Part shown: in pieces, positions 25,955 through 33,435 of the stretch
How positions within the stretch are numbered: position 1 is the stretch's first letter
Layout of the letters: each line of letters starts with the position of its first letter
Source of the DNA: Stenotrophomonas sp. ATCM1_4
GTDB lineage: Bacteria > Pseudomonadota > Gammaproteobacteria > Xanthomonadales > Xanthomonadaceae
Direction of reading: 5' to 3'
Length of the DNA stretch: 64,000 nucleotides
Assembly: GCF_004348115.1 (NCBI RefSeq)
Contig: NZ_QPFB01000001.1
Coordinates: forward strand, 2,404,773-2,468,772
The notes under the pieces: generated by a model
Told to the model about the DNA's origin: nothing
The model's database searches: none
The model's input: the letters and a program-made list of their open reading frames with translations, nothing else
Translations under genes and position numbers: made by a program

Positions 25955-26464
25955 ATGACGATCTACTACGACCGCTTCGACAGCCCGATCGGCCCGCTCA
26001 CTGTCGCCGCCGACGACAACGGCGTGCGCCACATCCTGTTCGCCGAGAACCGGCACGACGCCAAGGGACGCGAGCAATGGCAGCGTGACCCGGACGCGGT
26101 GGCCGAGCCGCGGCGCCAGTTGCTGGAATACCTGCAGGGCAAACGCCGCCGGTTCGACCTGATCCTGGCCCCGGCCGGCACCGACTTCCAGCTCGATGTC
26201 TGGCAGATGCTGGCGCAGATCCCGTTCGGCGCGACCTGGAGCTACAAGGAACTGGCCGAGCGCCTGGGCAAACCCACCGCCACCCGCGCGGTCGGTGCCG
26301 CCAACGGCCGCAACCCCTTGCCGATCGTGCTGCCCTGCCACCGGGTGATCGGCAACAACGGCGCCCTGACCGGCTTCGGTGGCGGCCTGCCGACCAAGGT
26401 GGCGCTGCTGAAACTGGAAGGCGTGCCGGTGGAAGACGAGCGGGTGCCGGATCTGTTTGGTTGA
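25955..26464 (+). CDS. ogt: methylated-DNA-protein cysteine methyltransferase
   Basis: A 169 aa suicide repair protein that transfers the methyl group from O6-methylguanine (and O4-methylthymine) to its own cysteine. The active-site motif is PCHRVI with Cys128, preceded by the DNA-binding stretch TRAVGAANGRNPLPIV. Length and lack of an Ada domain fit Ogt. GGAG stands just ahead of ATG 25955, and only two bases separate it from the glycosylase gene, so the two form one alkylation-repair operon. The longer in-frame extension to 24449 is an antisense-free shadow of the fusion gene and is rejected. Confidence 0.95.
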   Translation: MTIYYDRFDSPIGPLTVAADDNGVRHILFAENRHDAKGREQWQRDPDAVAEPRRQLLEYLQGKRRRFDLILAPAGTDFQLDVWQMLAQIPFGATWSYKELAERLGKPTATRAVGAANGRNPLPIVLPCHRVIGNNGALTGFGGGLPTKVALLKLEGVPVEDERVPDLFG

Positions 26465-26664
26465 GGCCTGCCGGCCGGGGCAGGCAGCGCCATTGACCCT
26501 CCCCGGCCCTCCCTTCGGCGCCGCCAAGGGCCGGGCCATGGAGGCCTGCCTCCCAACCTGGCGTTTCGCCCTGCCCATCGCCATCACGCCAACCACCCAA
26601 CCCGGCAAGCTCCCGCCCCCAAAGTCGTATTCGTCGCGTCATGCGCGCGAACTATCATGCGCGG

Positions 26665-27918
26665 ATGACTTCGTACCGCCTTCCGCTCCTGTTGCTGGGC
26701 ACCAGTCTGCTGGTTGCCTGTGCCTCCTCCCCGCATCGCGCCCCGGCCGATTCCACTCCGCCCGCCACTGTCATCCTGCTGTCCATCGACGGACTGCGCG
26801 CGGACATGCTCGACAGCGGCAACAGCCCCAACCTGTCGCGCCTGGCGCGCGAAGGCGTGCGCTCGGTGGGCATGCGCCCGTCGTACCCGTCGCTGACCTT
26901 CCCCAACCACTACACCCTGGTCACCGGGCTGCGCCCGGATCACCACGGCCTGATCCACAACAGCATGTGGAGCGACGCGCTCGGCCAGTTCCGCGTGGGC
27001 GATTCGCAGTCGGTCCGCAACGCGACCTGGTGGGAGGGTGGCGAGCCGATCTGGGTCTCCGTCGAGAAGGCCGGCTACACCAGCGCGACCTGGTCCTGGC
27101 CCGGCAGCGAAGCCCCCATCCACGGCATCCAGGCCAGCCTGCGCCACCCCTACGATGAAAGCGTGGCGCTGCCCGAGCGCATGCGCAAGGTGCTGTCCTG
27201 GCTGCATGGCGCGCCCGGCGTGCAGAAGCCGCGCTTCATCGGCGCCTACATGGAGCAGGTGGACAAGGCCGGGCATGCACACGGCCCGGACTCCCCCGAG
27301 TACGCCGCCGCGCTGCGCCAGGTCGATGCCGCCATCGGCGTGCTGATCGACGGCCTGGCCCGCGAGGGACAACTCGACCGCACCAACCTGATCGTGGTCT
27401 CCGACCATGGCATGGCCAACGTGGCCGCCGACCACGTCGTGCCAACCGAAACGATGGTGCCGCCGGAGGTGGCGCGCGTGGTCTCCGAAGGCCAGTCGGT
27501 CGGTTTTGCACCGCTGCCGGGCCAGCAGGCGGCGGCGGAACAGGCCCTGCTCGGCCGCCACGCCCACTACGAATGCTGGAACAAGTCCGACCTGCCCACC
27601 CGCTGGCATTACGGCAGCAATCCGCGCGTGCCGGCCATCGTCTGCCAGATGGACGAAGGCTGGGATGCGTTGACCCCGGCCTCGCGCGGCAAGCGCTCCC
27701 CCGGGATGCGCGGCTCGCACGGCTATGACCCGGCCCTGCCGTCGATGCAGGCGGTCTTCATCGCCCGTGGCCCGGCATTCGCGCAGGGCAAGCAGCTCAC
27801 CGCCTTCGACAACGTCGACGTCTACCCGCTGCTGGCGCGCCTGATCGGCATTCCCGCGCAGCCCAATGACGGCGACCCGCAGGCACTGCAACAGGCGCTG
27901 CGCGCTCCCGCCCACTGA
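26665..27918 (+). CDS. nucleotide pyrophosphatase/phosphodiesterase lipoprotein
   Basis: A 417 aa exported enzyme of the alkaline-phosphatase superfamily, close in layout to the structurally studied Xanthomonas NPP. It would hydrolyse nucleotides or phosphodiesters in the periplasm. A lipobox (LLVAC, Cys19) ends the signal peptide. Metal and catalytic residues are visible: Asp42 (LSIDGLR), the nucleophile Thr78 in SLTFPNHYT, then EQVDKAGHAHGP, VVSDHGM and GSHGYDP. ATG 26665 was chosen as it starts the lipoprotein signal; ATG 26641 is in frame. It ends 10 bases before a terminator shared with the THX gene. Confidence 0.92.
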   Translation: MTSYRLPLLLLGTSLLVACASSPHRAPADSTPPATVILLSIDGLRADMLDSGNSPNLSRLAREGVRSVGMRPSYPSLTFPNHYTLVTGLRPDHHGLIHNSMWSDALGQFRVGDSQSVRNATWWEGGEPIWVSVEKAGYTSATWSWPGSEAPIHGIQASLRHPYDESVALPERMRKVLSWLHGAPGVQKPRFIGAYMEQVDKAGHAHGPDSPEYAAALRQVDAAIGVLIDGLAREGQLDRTNLIVVSDHGMANVAADHVVPTETMVPPEVARVVSEGQSVGFAPLPGQQAAAEQALLGRHAHYECWNKSDLPTRWHYGSNPRVPAIVCQMDEGWDALTPASRGKRSPGMRGSHGYDPALPSMQAVFIARGPAFAQGKQLTAFDNVDVYPLLARLIGIPAQPNDGDPQALQQALRAPAH

Positions 27919-27928
27919 AACCCGGGCA

Positions 27929-27959
27929 CAAAAAAAGCGGCGCAAGCGCCGCTTTTTTC
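27929..27959. terminator. bidirectional terminator between NPP and THX genes
   Basis: AGCGGCGC pairs with GCGCCGCT (27936-27943 and 27946-27953), with seven A bases on the left and six T bases on the right, so it can end transcription in both directions. It lies between convergent genes. Confidence 0.93.
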
Positions 27960-27977
27960 TTGCCACGCCAGGCCGGA

Positions 27978-28157
27978 TCAGCCGGCCTTGGCCACCGTCT
28001 TCTTGGCGACGGCCTTCTTGGCCGGGGCCTTGGCGACAGTCTTCTTGGCGACCGGCGCAGCTGCGCCCACGGCCACCTTGTTCACGTGCGAGCGCGAATT
28101 GCCGTAGCTGGCGTTGTAGCGCTTGCCCTTGGCGGTCTTACGGTCACCCTTACCCAT
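27978..28157 (-). CDS. 30S ribosomal protein THX with lysine/alanine-rich tail
   Basis: A 59 aa basic protein. The first 26 residues (MGKGDRKTAKGKRYNASYG and following) are the bTHX core, which binds the head of the 30S subunit in Thermus and other bacteria. After it comes a low-complexity tail of Val/Ala/Lys repeats (KKTVAKAPAKKAVAKKTV), reminiscent of histone-H1-like tails. GAAGGAG stands eight bases before ATG 28157; an in-frame start at 28232 overlaps the upstream terminator and is rejected. The function of the tail is not known. Confidence 0.85.
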   Translation of the reverse strand: MGKGDRKTAKGKRYNASYGNSRSHVNKVAVGAAAPVAKKTVAKAPAKKAVAKKTVAKAG

Positions 28158-28183
28158 GTCGTCAACTCCTTCAAGTATGAAAT

Positions 28184-28209
28184 CCAAAAAAACCCGTCCG
28201 GGACGGGTT
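28184..28209 (-). terminator. intrinsic terminator after the MerC-domain gene
   Basis: AACCCGTC (28191-28198) pairs with GACGGGTT (28202-28209), and the left flank is CCAAAAA, so the minus-strand transcript ends in GGTTTTTTTGG. It separates the MerC-domain gene from the THX gene. Confidence 0.85.
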
Positions 28210-28265
28210 CGGCAGGCTCGCAACCGGCTCACCTGCGCCTGAGATGAGAGCCTAGCATGCGTGAT

Positions 28266-28679
28266 TCAATGTGCGCAGCTGGCATCGTGCACGTGGTGAT
28301 GGTTCAAGCGCAGGTTCAGCAGGTGCGCCAAGGCCACCAGGGCGCCGCCAAGCGTCATCACGATGGCATGCGGCACCTGCGAATGATGCAGCTCGGCATG
28401 CAGCAGCCCGGCCCACAGCAGCACCAGCCCGGGGACCAGCACCGCCAACGCGCGCAGCGCGCGGTGCCGGTAATAGCCCCACAGCAGGCTGGCCAGGCCC
28501 AGCACGGTGACGAAGATCACCACGGTCAGCTCGACGCTGTCGCTCAGCCAGAACGACAGCCCCAGCGACGGCGCGATCGCCAGCAGGGCCGGCAACACCG
28601 CGCAATGCACTGCGCACAACAGCGAACCGGTGGCTCCGAAGCGGTCCAGGTACTGACGTAACGCGGCAGGCAGGGGCAT
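28266..28679 (-). CDS. MerC-domain inner membrane protein
   Basis: A 137 aa protein with about four transmembrane helices (SLLCAVHCAVLPALLAIA, VELTVVIFVTVLGLASLLW, ALAVLVPGLVLLWAGLL, IVMTLGGALVALAHLL). Cys22 and Cys26 (CAVHC) sit in the first helix, as the cysteine pair does in the mercury transporter MerC. The C-terminus is His-rich (NHHHVHDASCAH). No merR, merA or merT is near; instead a Zur-box-like palindrome lies 26 bases before the start and a ZnuD-like receptor gene diverges from it. This argues for a zinc-related transport role, by inference. ATG 28679 is chosen over 28766, since the longer form spans the palindrome. Confidence 0.85.
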   Translation of the reverse strand: MPLPAALRQYLDRFGATGSLLCAVHCAVLPALLAIAPSLGLSFWLSDSVELTVVIFVTVLGLASLLWGYYRHRALRALAVLVPGLVLLWAGLLHAELHHSQVPHAIVMTLGGALVALAHLLNLRLNHHHVHDASCAH

Positions 28680-28704
28680 GACTTTCAGCAGGGTCGGCGA
28701 ATCG

Positions 28705-28725
28705 TTATGGAATAATATAACATAA
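28705..28725. promoter_or_regulatory. Zur-box-like palindrome, divergent operator
   Basis: Half-sites TTATGGAATA and TATAACATAA flank a central A at 28715. They match the Zur consensus from enterobacteria (GTTATA-type arms around a central base) with two mismatches between arms. It lies 26 bases from the MerC-domain start and 100 bases from the TonB receptor start, and it is a sharp AT-rich island in a GC-rich background. A Fur-family zur gene is 10 kb downstream. Confidence 0.72.
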
Positions 28726-28825
28726 TCGTCAGCCCGCCAGTCCAAGCCTTCGATCACCTCCCCCATCGCCGTGGGTTTCCCACGCCCCTCAGTTGATACA
28801 CAGTAACAAAAGAGACATCGCCACC

Positions 28826-31015
28826 ATGCCTATCTCCCAACGCCCCCTCCGCCGCCACCTGCTCAGCCTGGCCCTGGCCAGCCTGCTGCCTTCGGCCGCC
28901 TACGCCGCCGACAATGACGCCGGCCCCCAAAGCCACAACCTGACCGAGTTGTCGGCGGTCAAGGTCACCGCATCGCCGTTGCAGGGTTCGGCCGACTCGC
29001 TGGCGCGCCCGGTCGACGTGCTGGCCGGTGAACGCCTGGACGAGCAGAAGTCCGGCACGCTCGGCGATACCGTCGGCAAGCTGCCCGGCGTGCAGAGCAC
29101 CTTCTTCGGCCCCGGCGTGGGCCGCCCGATCATCCGCGGCCAGGAAGGCCCGCGCGTGCAGGTGCTGTCCAACGGCGTCGGCAACATGGATGCCTCCACC
29201 GTCAGCGCCGACCACGCCACCAGCATCGAGCCGTTCCTGGCCGACCAGATCGAGGTGCTCAAGGGCCCGGCCACGCTGCTGTTCGGCAGCGGCGCGATCG
29301 GTGGCGCGGTGAACGTGGTCGATGGCCGCATCGCCAGCGAACTGCCGGACCGCCCGCTCAGCGGTCGCGCCGAGCTGCGCGGCAATTCGGTCAATGACGA
29401 GCGCAGCGGCATGTTCCGGCTCGATGGCGTGAACGGCAACTGGGTGCTGCATGTCGACGGCCTGGTCCGCAACGGCGACGACTACCGGATCCCGGGCTAT
29501 GCCGTCATCGATGGCCTGGAGGAACACGACGGGCACGACCACGACGAAGCCGATGCACCGCGCCGTGGCACCCTGGACAACAGTTCCATCCGCACCCGCG
29601 CCGGTGGCGTCGGCGCAACCTGGCTGGGCGAAGGCGGCTACTTCGGCGTGTCGGCCGGCACCTACCGCACCAACTACGGCATCCCCAACGGCGCGCACGT
29701 GCACGCCGACGATGACCATGGCCATGACCACGACGACCATGACCACGACCACGAGGAAGAAGGCGGCGAGCATGATGTCCGCATCGACATGGTGCAGAAC
29801 CGCTTCGATACCAAGGCCGGCATCTACGACCCGACCGCGTTCCTGAAGAACATCAACCTGCGCATCGGTTACACCGACTACGAGCACACCGAGCTGGAAG
29901 CCGGCACGCCGTCCACCCGCTTCACCAACCGCGGCATCGAAGGCCGACTGGAAGCGGTGCAGCAGCCCATCGCCGGCTGGGACGGCGCCTTCGGCCTGCA
30001 GTTCAGCAACGGTGACTTCGGCGCCAAGGGCGAGGAAGCCTTCGTGCCGGACACCGGCACCCGGAGCCTGGGCCTGTTCGTGCTGCAGGAAAAGCAGTTC
30101 GGCCCGTTCAAGCTGGAACTGGGCGGCCGCCATGACCAGGTCAAGCTCGACCCGGCCGACGGCTATCGCCCACGCACCTTCGACGCGACCAACCTGTCGG
30201 CCTCCGGCATCTGGAAGCTCAATGATGCGGTGGACCTGCGCTTCGGCCTGGACAGCTCCGAGCGCGCGCCGACCAACGAAGAGCTCTATGCCGCCGGTGC
30301 ACACATCGCCACCCGCTCGCTGGAACTGGGCGATGCCAACCTGAAGACCGAGCGCGGGCAGCGTGCGGAACTGGGCATCCACACCCACACCGACCGCCTG
30401 GACTTCACCGCATCGATCTACCAGACCAGGTTCAAGGACTTCATCTACCTGGCCGACACCGGCGTGACCGAATCGCTGCCGGTGCGCCAGTGGACCCAGC
30501 AGGACGCCACCTTCAAGGGCGCCGAGGCTGAGGCCACCGTGCACATGTTCGAAGGCGACAGCGGTGACTGGGACCTGCGCCTGTTCGGCGACTACGTGAA
30601 GGCCGAACTGGATGGCAGCGGCAGCCGCCGGGTCGACATCGCCGTCCCGCACGGCGACCACAACCACAACTACACCGTGGACCTGGCCAACAGCGGCTAC
30701 CTGCCGCGCATCTCGCCGACCCGCTTCGGCGCCGACCTGCGCTGGTCGCGCGACGGCTGGCGTGCCTCGGTGGGGGCGGTGCGTTACGGCAGCCAGAAGG
30801 ATGTCGCGCAGAACGAGGAACCCAGTGCCGGCTACACGCTGGTGGATGCACACTTCGCCTACCGCTGGGACCGCAACGCCAGCAACAGCTACGAGGTGTT
30901 CCTGGATGGCAGCAACCTGACCAACCGCGAAGCACGCCCGCACACCTCGCTGCTGCGTGACTACTCGCCGTTGCCCGGCCGTGGCGTCGCCTTCGGCATC
31001 CGCGCCTGGTTCTGA
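28826..31015 (+). CDS. TonB-dependent receptor, ZnuD-like, with His-rich loops
   Basis: A 729 aa outer-membrane receptor. A signal peptide (HLLSLALASLLPSAAYA) leads to a plug domain (AVKVTASPLQGSADSL, GVQSTFFGPGVGRPIIRGQ, ADQIEVLKGPATLLFGSG) and a 22-strand barrel ending in ARAW-F type aromatic C-terminus (FGIRAWF). Two His/Asp-rich insertions, near residues 231-248 (EEHDGHDHDEADA) and 291-318 (DHGHDHDDHDHDHEE), fit extracellular zinc capture loops of ZnuD. ATG 28826 is chosen as it begins the signal peptide. With the Zur-like operator upstream, it is probably a zinc importer; other metals are possible. Confidence 0.88.
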   Translation: MPISQRPLRRHLLSLALASLLPSAAYAADNDAGPQSHNLTELSAVKVTASPLQGSADSLARPVDVLAGERLDEQKSGTLGDTVGKLPGVQSTFFGPGVGRPIIRGQEGPRVQVLSNGVGNMDASTVSADHATSIEPFLADQIEVLKGPATLLFGSGAIGGAVNVVDGRIASELPDRPLSGRAELRGNSVNDERSGMFRLDGVNGNWVLHVDGLVRNGDDYRIPGYAVIDGLEEHDGHDHDEADAPRRGTLDNSSIRTRAGGVGATWLGEGGYFGVSAGTYRTNYGIPNGAHVHADDDHGHDHDDHDHDHEEEGGEHDVRIDMVQNRFDTKAGIYDPTAFLKNINLRIGYTDYEHTELEAGTPSTRFTNRGIEGRLEAVQQPIAGWDGAFGLQFSNGDFGAKGEEAFVPDTGTRSLGLFVLQEKQFGPFKLELGGRHDQVKLDPADGYRPRTFDATNLSASGIWKLNDAVDLRFGLDSSERAPTNEELYAAGAHIATRSLELGDANLKTERGQRAELGIHTHTDRLDFTASIYQTRFKDFIYLADTGVTESLPVRQWTQQDATFKGAEAEATVHMFEGDSGDWDLRLFGDYVKAELDGSGSRRVDIAVPHGDHNHNYTVDLANSGYLPRISPTRFGADLRWSRDGWRASVGAVRYGSQKDVAQNEEPSAGYTLVDAHFAYRWDRNASNSYEVFLDGSNLTNREARPHTSLLRDYSPLPGRGVAFGIRAWF

Positions 31016-31023
31016 GCCCAGAC

Positions 31024-31056
31024 AGGCAGGTGCCGGGGCATGCCCGGCACCTGCCT
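31024..31056 (+). terminator. hairpin after the TonB receptor gene
   Basis: A 14-bp perfect stem, 31024-31037 with 31043-31056, closes on GCATG. The U tract is short (TTCCC), so it is a terminator-like hairpin rather than a textbook terminator. It begins nine bases after the stop codon. Confidence 0.7.
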
Positions 31057-31110
31057 TCCCATCCAAGGGCCAGCACAGCACCGCAGCGTTCCATCCCACC
31101 GCGCCCCGAT

Positions 31111-31130
31111 ATAGGTGCATATGCACCTAT
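31111..31130. promoter_or_regulatory. perfect 20-bp palindrome, probable MarR operator
   Basis: ATAGGTGCATATGCACCTAT is a perfect 20-base palindrome centred at 31120.5, 31 bases before the marR-type start codon and overlapping a TATAAT-like hexamer (TATAAT at 31128-31133). MarR regulators usually bind such short palindromes in their own promoters, so autorepression of the regulator and transporter is expected. Confidence 0.8.
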
Positions 31131-31161
31131 AATCGCGTCCACCGATTCCCCGGATCCCGCG

Positions 31162-31593
31162 ATGGACGCCACCCGCCCCTGCACCTGCTTCCAGCTGCGC
31201 CGTGCCGCGCGCCGGGTGAGCCAGCTCTACGACCAGCACCTGGCCGCCGCAGAGCTCAGCCTCAACGCCTATTCGATCCTGCGCCGCGCGCGGGACCCGC
31301 GTCCGCTGGGGGAACTGGCCGACGCCCTGGGCATGGACCGCACCACCCTCACCCGCAACCTCAAGCCGCTGATCGAGGCGGGACTGGTGCAGACCCGACC
31401 GGGCAAGGCCGATCCCCGCCAGCGCCAGGTCCTCACCACCGCCGCCGGCATGCGTCGCCTGCACAAAGCACTTCCGCTGTGGCAGCAGGCGCAGGATGAC
31501 GTCCAGTCGCGTTTCGGCAACGCGGCCACGTCCCAGCTCAACCAGCAGCTCGAAGCACTCGCCCGCGCGCTCGAGCCGGAGAGCCGCGCATGA
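31162..31593 (+). CDS. MarR-family transcriptional regulator
   Basis: A 143 aa winged-helix regulator. The helix-turn-helix is visible in LGELADALGMDRTTLTRNLKPLIEAGLV, followed by the wing RPGKADPRQRQVLTTAAG. The N-terminus CTCFQLRRAARRVSQLYDQHL is the usual dimerisation helix and carries a CxC pair that might respond to oxidants or metals. A perfect palindrome sits 31 bases upstream. The next gene, an MFS transporter, starts inside its stop codon (ATGA), so the pair is co-translated and the regulator probably controls the transporter. Confidence 0.92.
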   Translation: MDATRPCTCFQLRRAARRVSQLYDQHLAAAELSLNAYSILRRARDPRPLGELADALGMDRTTLTRNLKPLIEAGLVQTRPGKADPRQRQVLTTAAGMRRLHKALPLWQQAQDDVQSRFGNAATSQLNQQLEALARALEPESRA

Positions 31594-32804
31594 GCGCCAC
31601 GCCCCTGCAACGCACGCCCTGGGGCATCCTGCTGGTCGCCTCGGCCCTGCTGATGGTGACCATGGGCGTGCGCCAGACCAGCGGCCTGTTGATCGATCCG
31701 ATCCACGTCTCCACTGGCCTGGGCATCGCCCAGATCAGCTTCTCGCTGGCCATCGGACAACTCGTCTGGGGCGCAGTGCAGCCGGTGTTCGGCGCGCTGG
31801 CCGACCAGCGTGGCCCCCTGCCTGTACTGGTCGGCGGTGGCCTGCTGCTGGCTGCCGGCCTGGCGCTGGCCACGTGGGTGCCGACCGCCTGGGGCCTGAA
31901 CCTGAGCTTCGGCCTGCTGCTTGCCGCCGGTGCCGGTGCCGGCAGCTTCTCGGTGCTGATCGGCGCCAGCAGCTGGCGCATCCCGCCTGCCCGGCGCTCG
32001 ATGGCCGCCGGCATCATCAACGCCGGCGGCTCGCTCGGCCAGTTCCTGTTCGCGCCGCTGGTACAGATGCTGCTCACCGCCTTCGGCTGGGTGCGCACGC
32101 TGTACGCGCTGGCGGCCATCGTGCTGGTGTCCCTGCCACTGGCCTGGCCACTGCGCCAGCGCGCACCGCGGGTGGAAGGCGGCGCCGACGGCGAGGCGCT
32201 GGGCGTGCAGCTGCGCCGGGCGCTGCGCGACCGCAGCTACTGGTGCCTGCACCTGGGGTTCTTCACCTGCGGCGTGCACATCGCCTTCCTGGTCACCCAC
32301 CTGCCCGGCGAGATCGCCCTGTGCGGCCTGTCGCCAACCGTCTCGTCGATCTCGCTGGCGCTGATCGGTCTGTTCAACGTCGCCGGCAGCCTGATCATCG
32401 GCGTGCTGGGCGAACGCTTCCGCATGAAGTGGCTGCTGTTCTGGATGTACCTCAGCCGTGCGGTGCTGATCATGGTCTACCTGCTGTCGCCGCCGACACC
32501 CACCACCTTCTACCTGTTCTCCGCCGCGCTGGGCTTCACCTGGCTGGCGACGGTGCCGCCTACCGCGGGCCTGGTCGGCAAGCTGTTCGGGCCGCGCCAC
32601 ATGGGCACGCTGTTCGGCCTCACCCTGCTCTCGCACCAGATCGGCGGCTTCTTCGGCGCCTGGCTGGGCGGCGTCGCACTGGAGCATGGCGGCGACTACA
32701 GCTGGATGTGGTACGGCGACATGGTGCTGGCGGCACTGGCCGCGCTGGTCAACCTGCCGATCCGCGAGCAGGCCCCGCGTCCGGCGGCGCTGGCCGCGAG
32801 CTGA
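31590..32804 (+). CDS. MFS transporter, monocarboxylate/OFA-like
   Basis: A 404 aa inner-membrane protein with about twelve transmembrane helices. The first helix block (GILLVASALLMVTMGVRQTSG) and the motif A-like loop GALADQRGPLPVLVGGG support MFS; the overall pattern (LLIDPIHVSTGLGIAQIS, FLVTHLPGEIALCGLSP) is like the monocarboxylate/oxalate-formate antiporter group. Substrate not deducible; the partner regulator suggests drug or aromatic-acid response. It overlaps the marR-type gene by four bases. Confidence 0.9.
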   Translation: MSATPLQRTPWGILLVASALLMVTMGVRQTSGLLIDPIHVSTGLGIAQISFSLAIGQLVWGAVQPVFGALADQRGPLPVLVGGGLLLAAGLALATWVPTAWGLNLSFGLLLAAGAGAGSFSVLIGASSWRIPPARRSMAAGIINAGGSLGQFLFAPLVQMLLTAFGWVRTLYALAAIVLVSLPLAWPLRQRAPRVEGGADGEALGVQLRRALRDRSYWCLHLGFFTCGVHIAFLVTHLPGEIALCGLSPTVSSISLALIGLFNVAGSLIIGVLGERFRMKWLLFWMYLSRAVLIMVYLLSPPTPTTFYLFSAALGFTWLATVPPTAGLVGKLFGPRHMGTLFGLTLLSHQIGGFFGAWLGGVALEHGGDYSWMWYGDMVLAALAALVNLPIREQAPRPAALAAS

Positions 32805-32850
32805 ATCGCCCAGAACCGGGACAGCGGGTTTCACATCGCGTCGATTGAAA

Positions 32851-32868
32851 TCGGACATTTTTGTCCGG
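32851..32868. promoter_or_regulatory. inverted repeat overlapping the tetR-type ribosome-binding region
   Basis: CGGACA at 32852-32857 is mirrored by TGTCCG at 32862-32867, separated by TTTT. It ends four bases before the TetR start codon, so binding would block transcription or translation start. It is a likely operator for the TetR protein encoded next. Confidence 0.65.
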
Positions 32869-32871
32869 ATC

Positions 32872-33435
32872 ATGATCGACATGCCCTCCTTACGTTCCGA
32901 CGCTGCCGCTCGTCGCGCCCTGCTGTTGGACGCTGCCGACGCCGTGTTCGGCGAGCATGGCATCACCGCCCCGTTGGACCTGGTGGTCGAGCGGGCCGGC
33001 GTCGGCCGCGCCACGCTGTACCGCAACTTCCCGGACCGCGCCGCGCTGATCAGCGCCATGCTGGAGCGCTCGGTGGCCCAGCTCCAGGCCCATATCGCCG
33101 AACTCGGTGCGCGCGACGACGCCCTGTTCGAACTGCTGGCCGGCATGGCCGGGCGCATCGTGCAGTCGCCGGCGCTGGCCGACTACTGGCGTGCGGTGGA
33201 CCAGGATGATCCGCAGGTGCGCGATGCCCGCCAGCACGTGCTGGCGCTGATGGAGCCCGCCCTGGAGCGCGCCAAGGCCGCCGGCTTGTGCCGCGCGGAC
33301 ATGCAGCTGCGCGACATCTCACTGATCTCCAGCATGCTCGGCGCCGCCCTGCGCGGCCGTGACCGCGACGAACGTGCGGTGCTGGCCAAGCGCGCACTCG
33401 AACTGCTGCTGCCCGGGCTGGCCACCACGCCATGA
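32872..33435 (+). CDS. TetR-family transcriptional regulator
   Basis: A 187 aa regulator with the TetR DNA-binding domain at the N-terminus: RRALLLDAADAVFGEHGITAPLDLVVERAGVGRATLYRNF. The rest is an all-helical ligand domain. The start may be 32872 or 32881 (MPSLRSD); both lack a strong ribosome binding site. An inverted repeat directly upstream suggests autorepression. The following efflux gene overlaps its stop by four bases (ATGA), so regulator and pump form one operon of tetR, emrB-like and emrA-like genes. Confidence 0.9.
   Translation: MIDMPSLRSDAAARRALLLDAADAVFGEHGITAPLDLVVERAGVGRATLYRNFPDRAALISAMLERSVAQLQAHIAELGARDDALFELLAGMAGRIVQSPALADYWRAVDQDDPQVRDARQHVLALMEPALERAKAAGLCRADMQLRDISLISSMLGAALRGRDRDERAVLAKRALELLLPGLATTP

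Noticed and set aside
28266-28679. Mercury-resistance gene
   Set aside because: The MerC domain alone does not show mercury transport. No merR, merT, merP or merA is near, and the operator looks like a Zur box.
28754-31126. A 790-codon open frame antisense to the TonB receptor gene
   Set aside because: The plus-strand gene has a signal peptide, plug and barrel motifs. The antisense frame has low-complexity Val/Gly/Ala composition and no domain, as expected from high GC.
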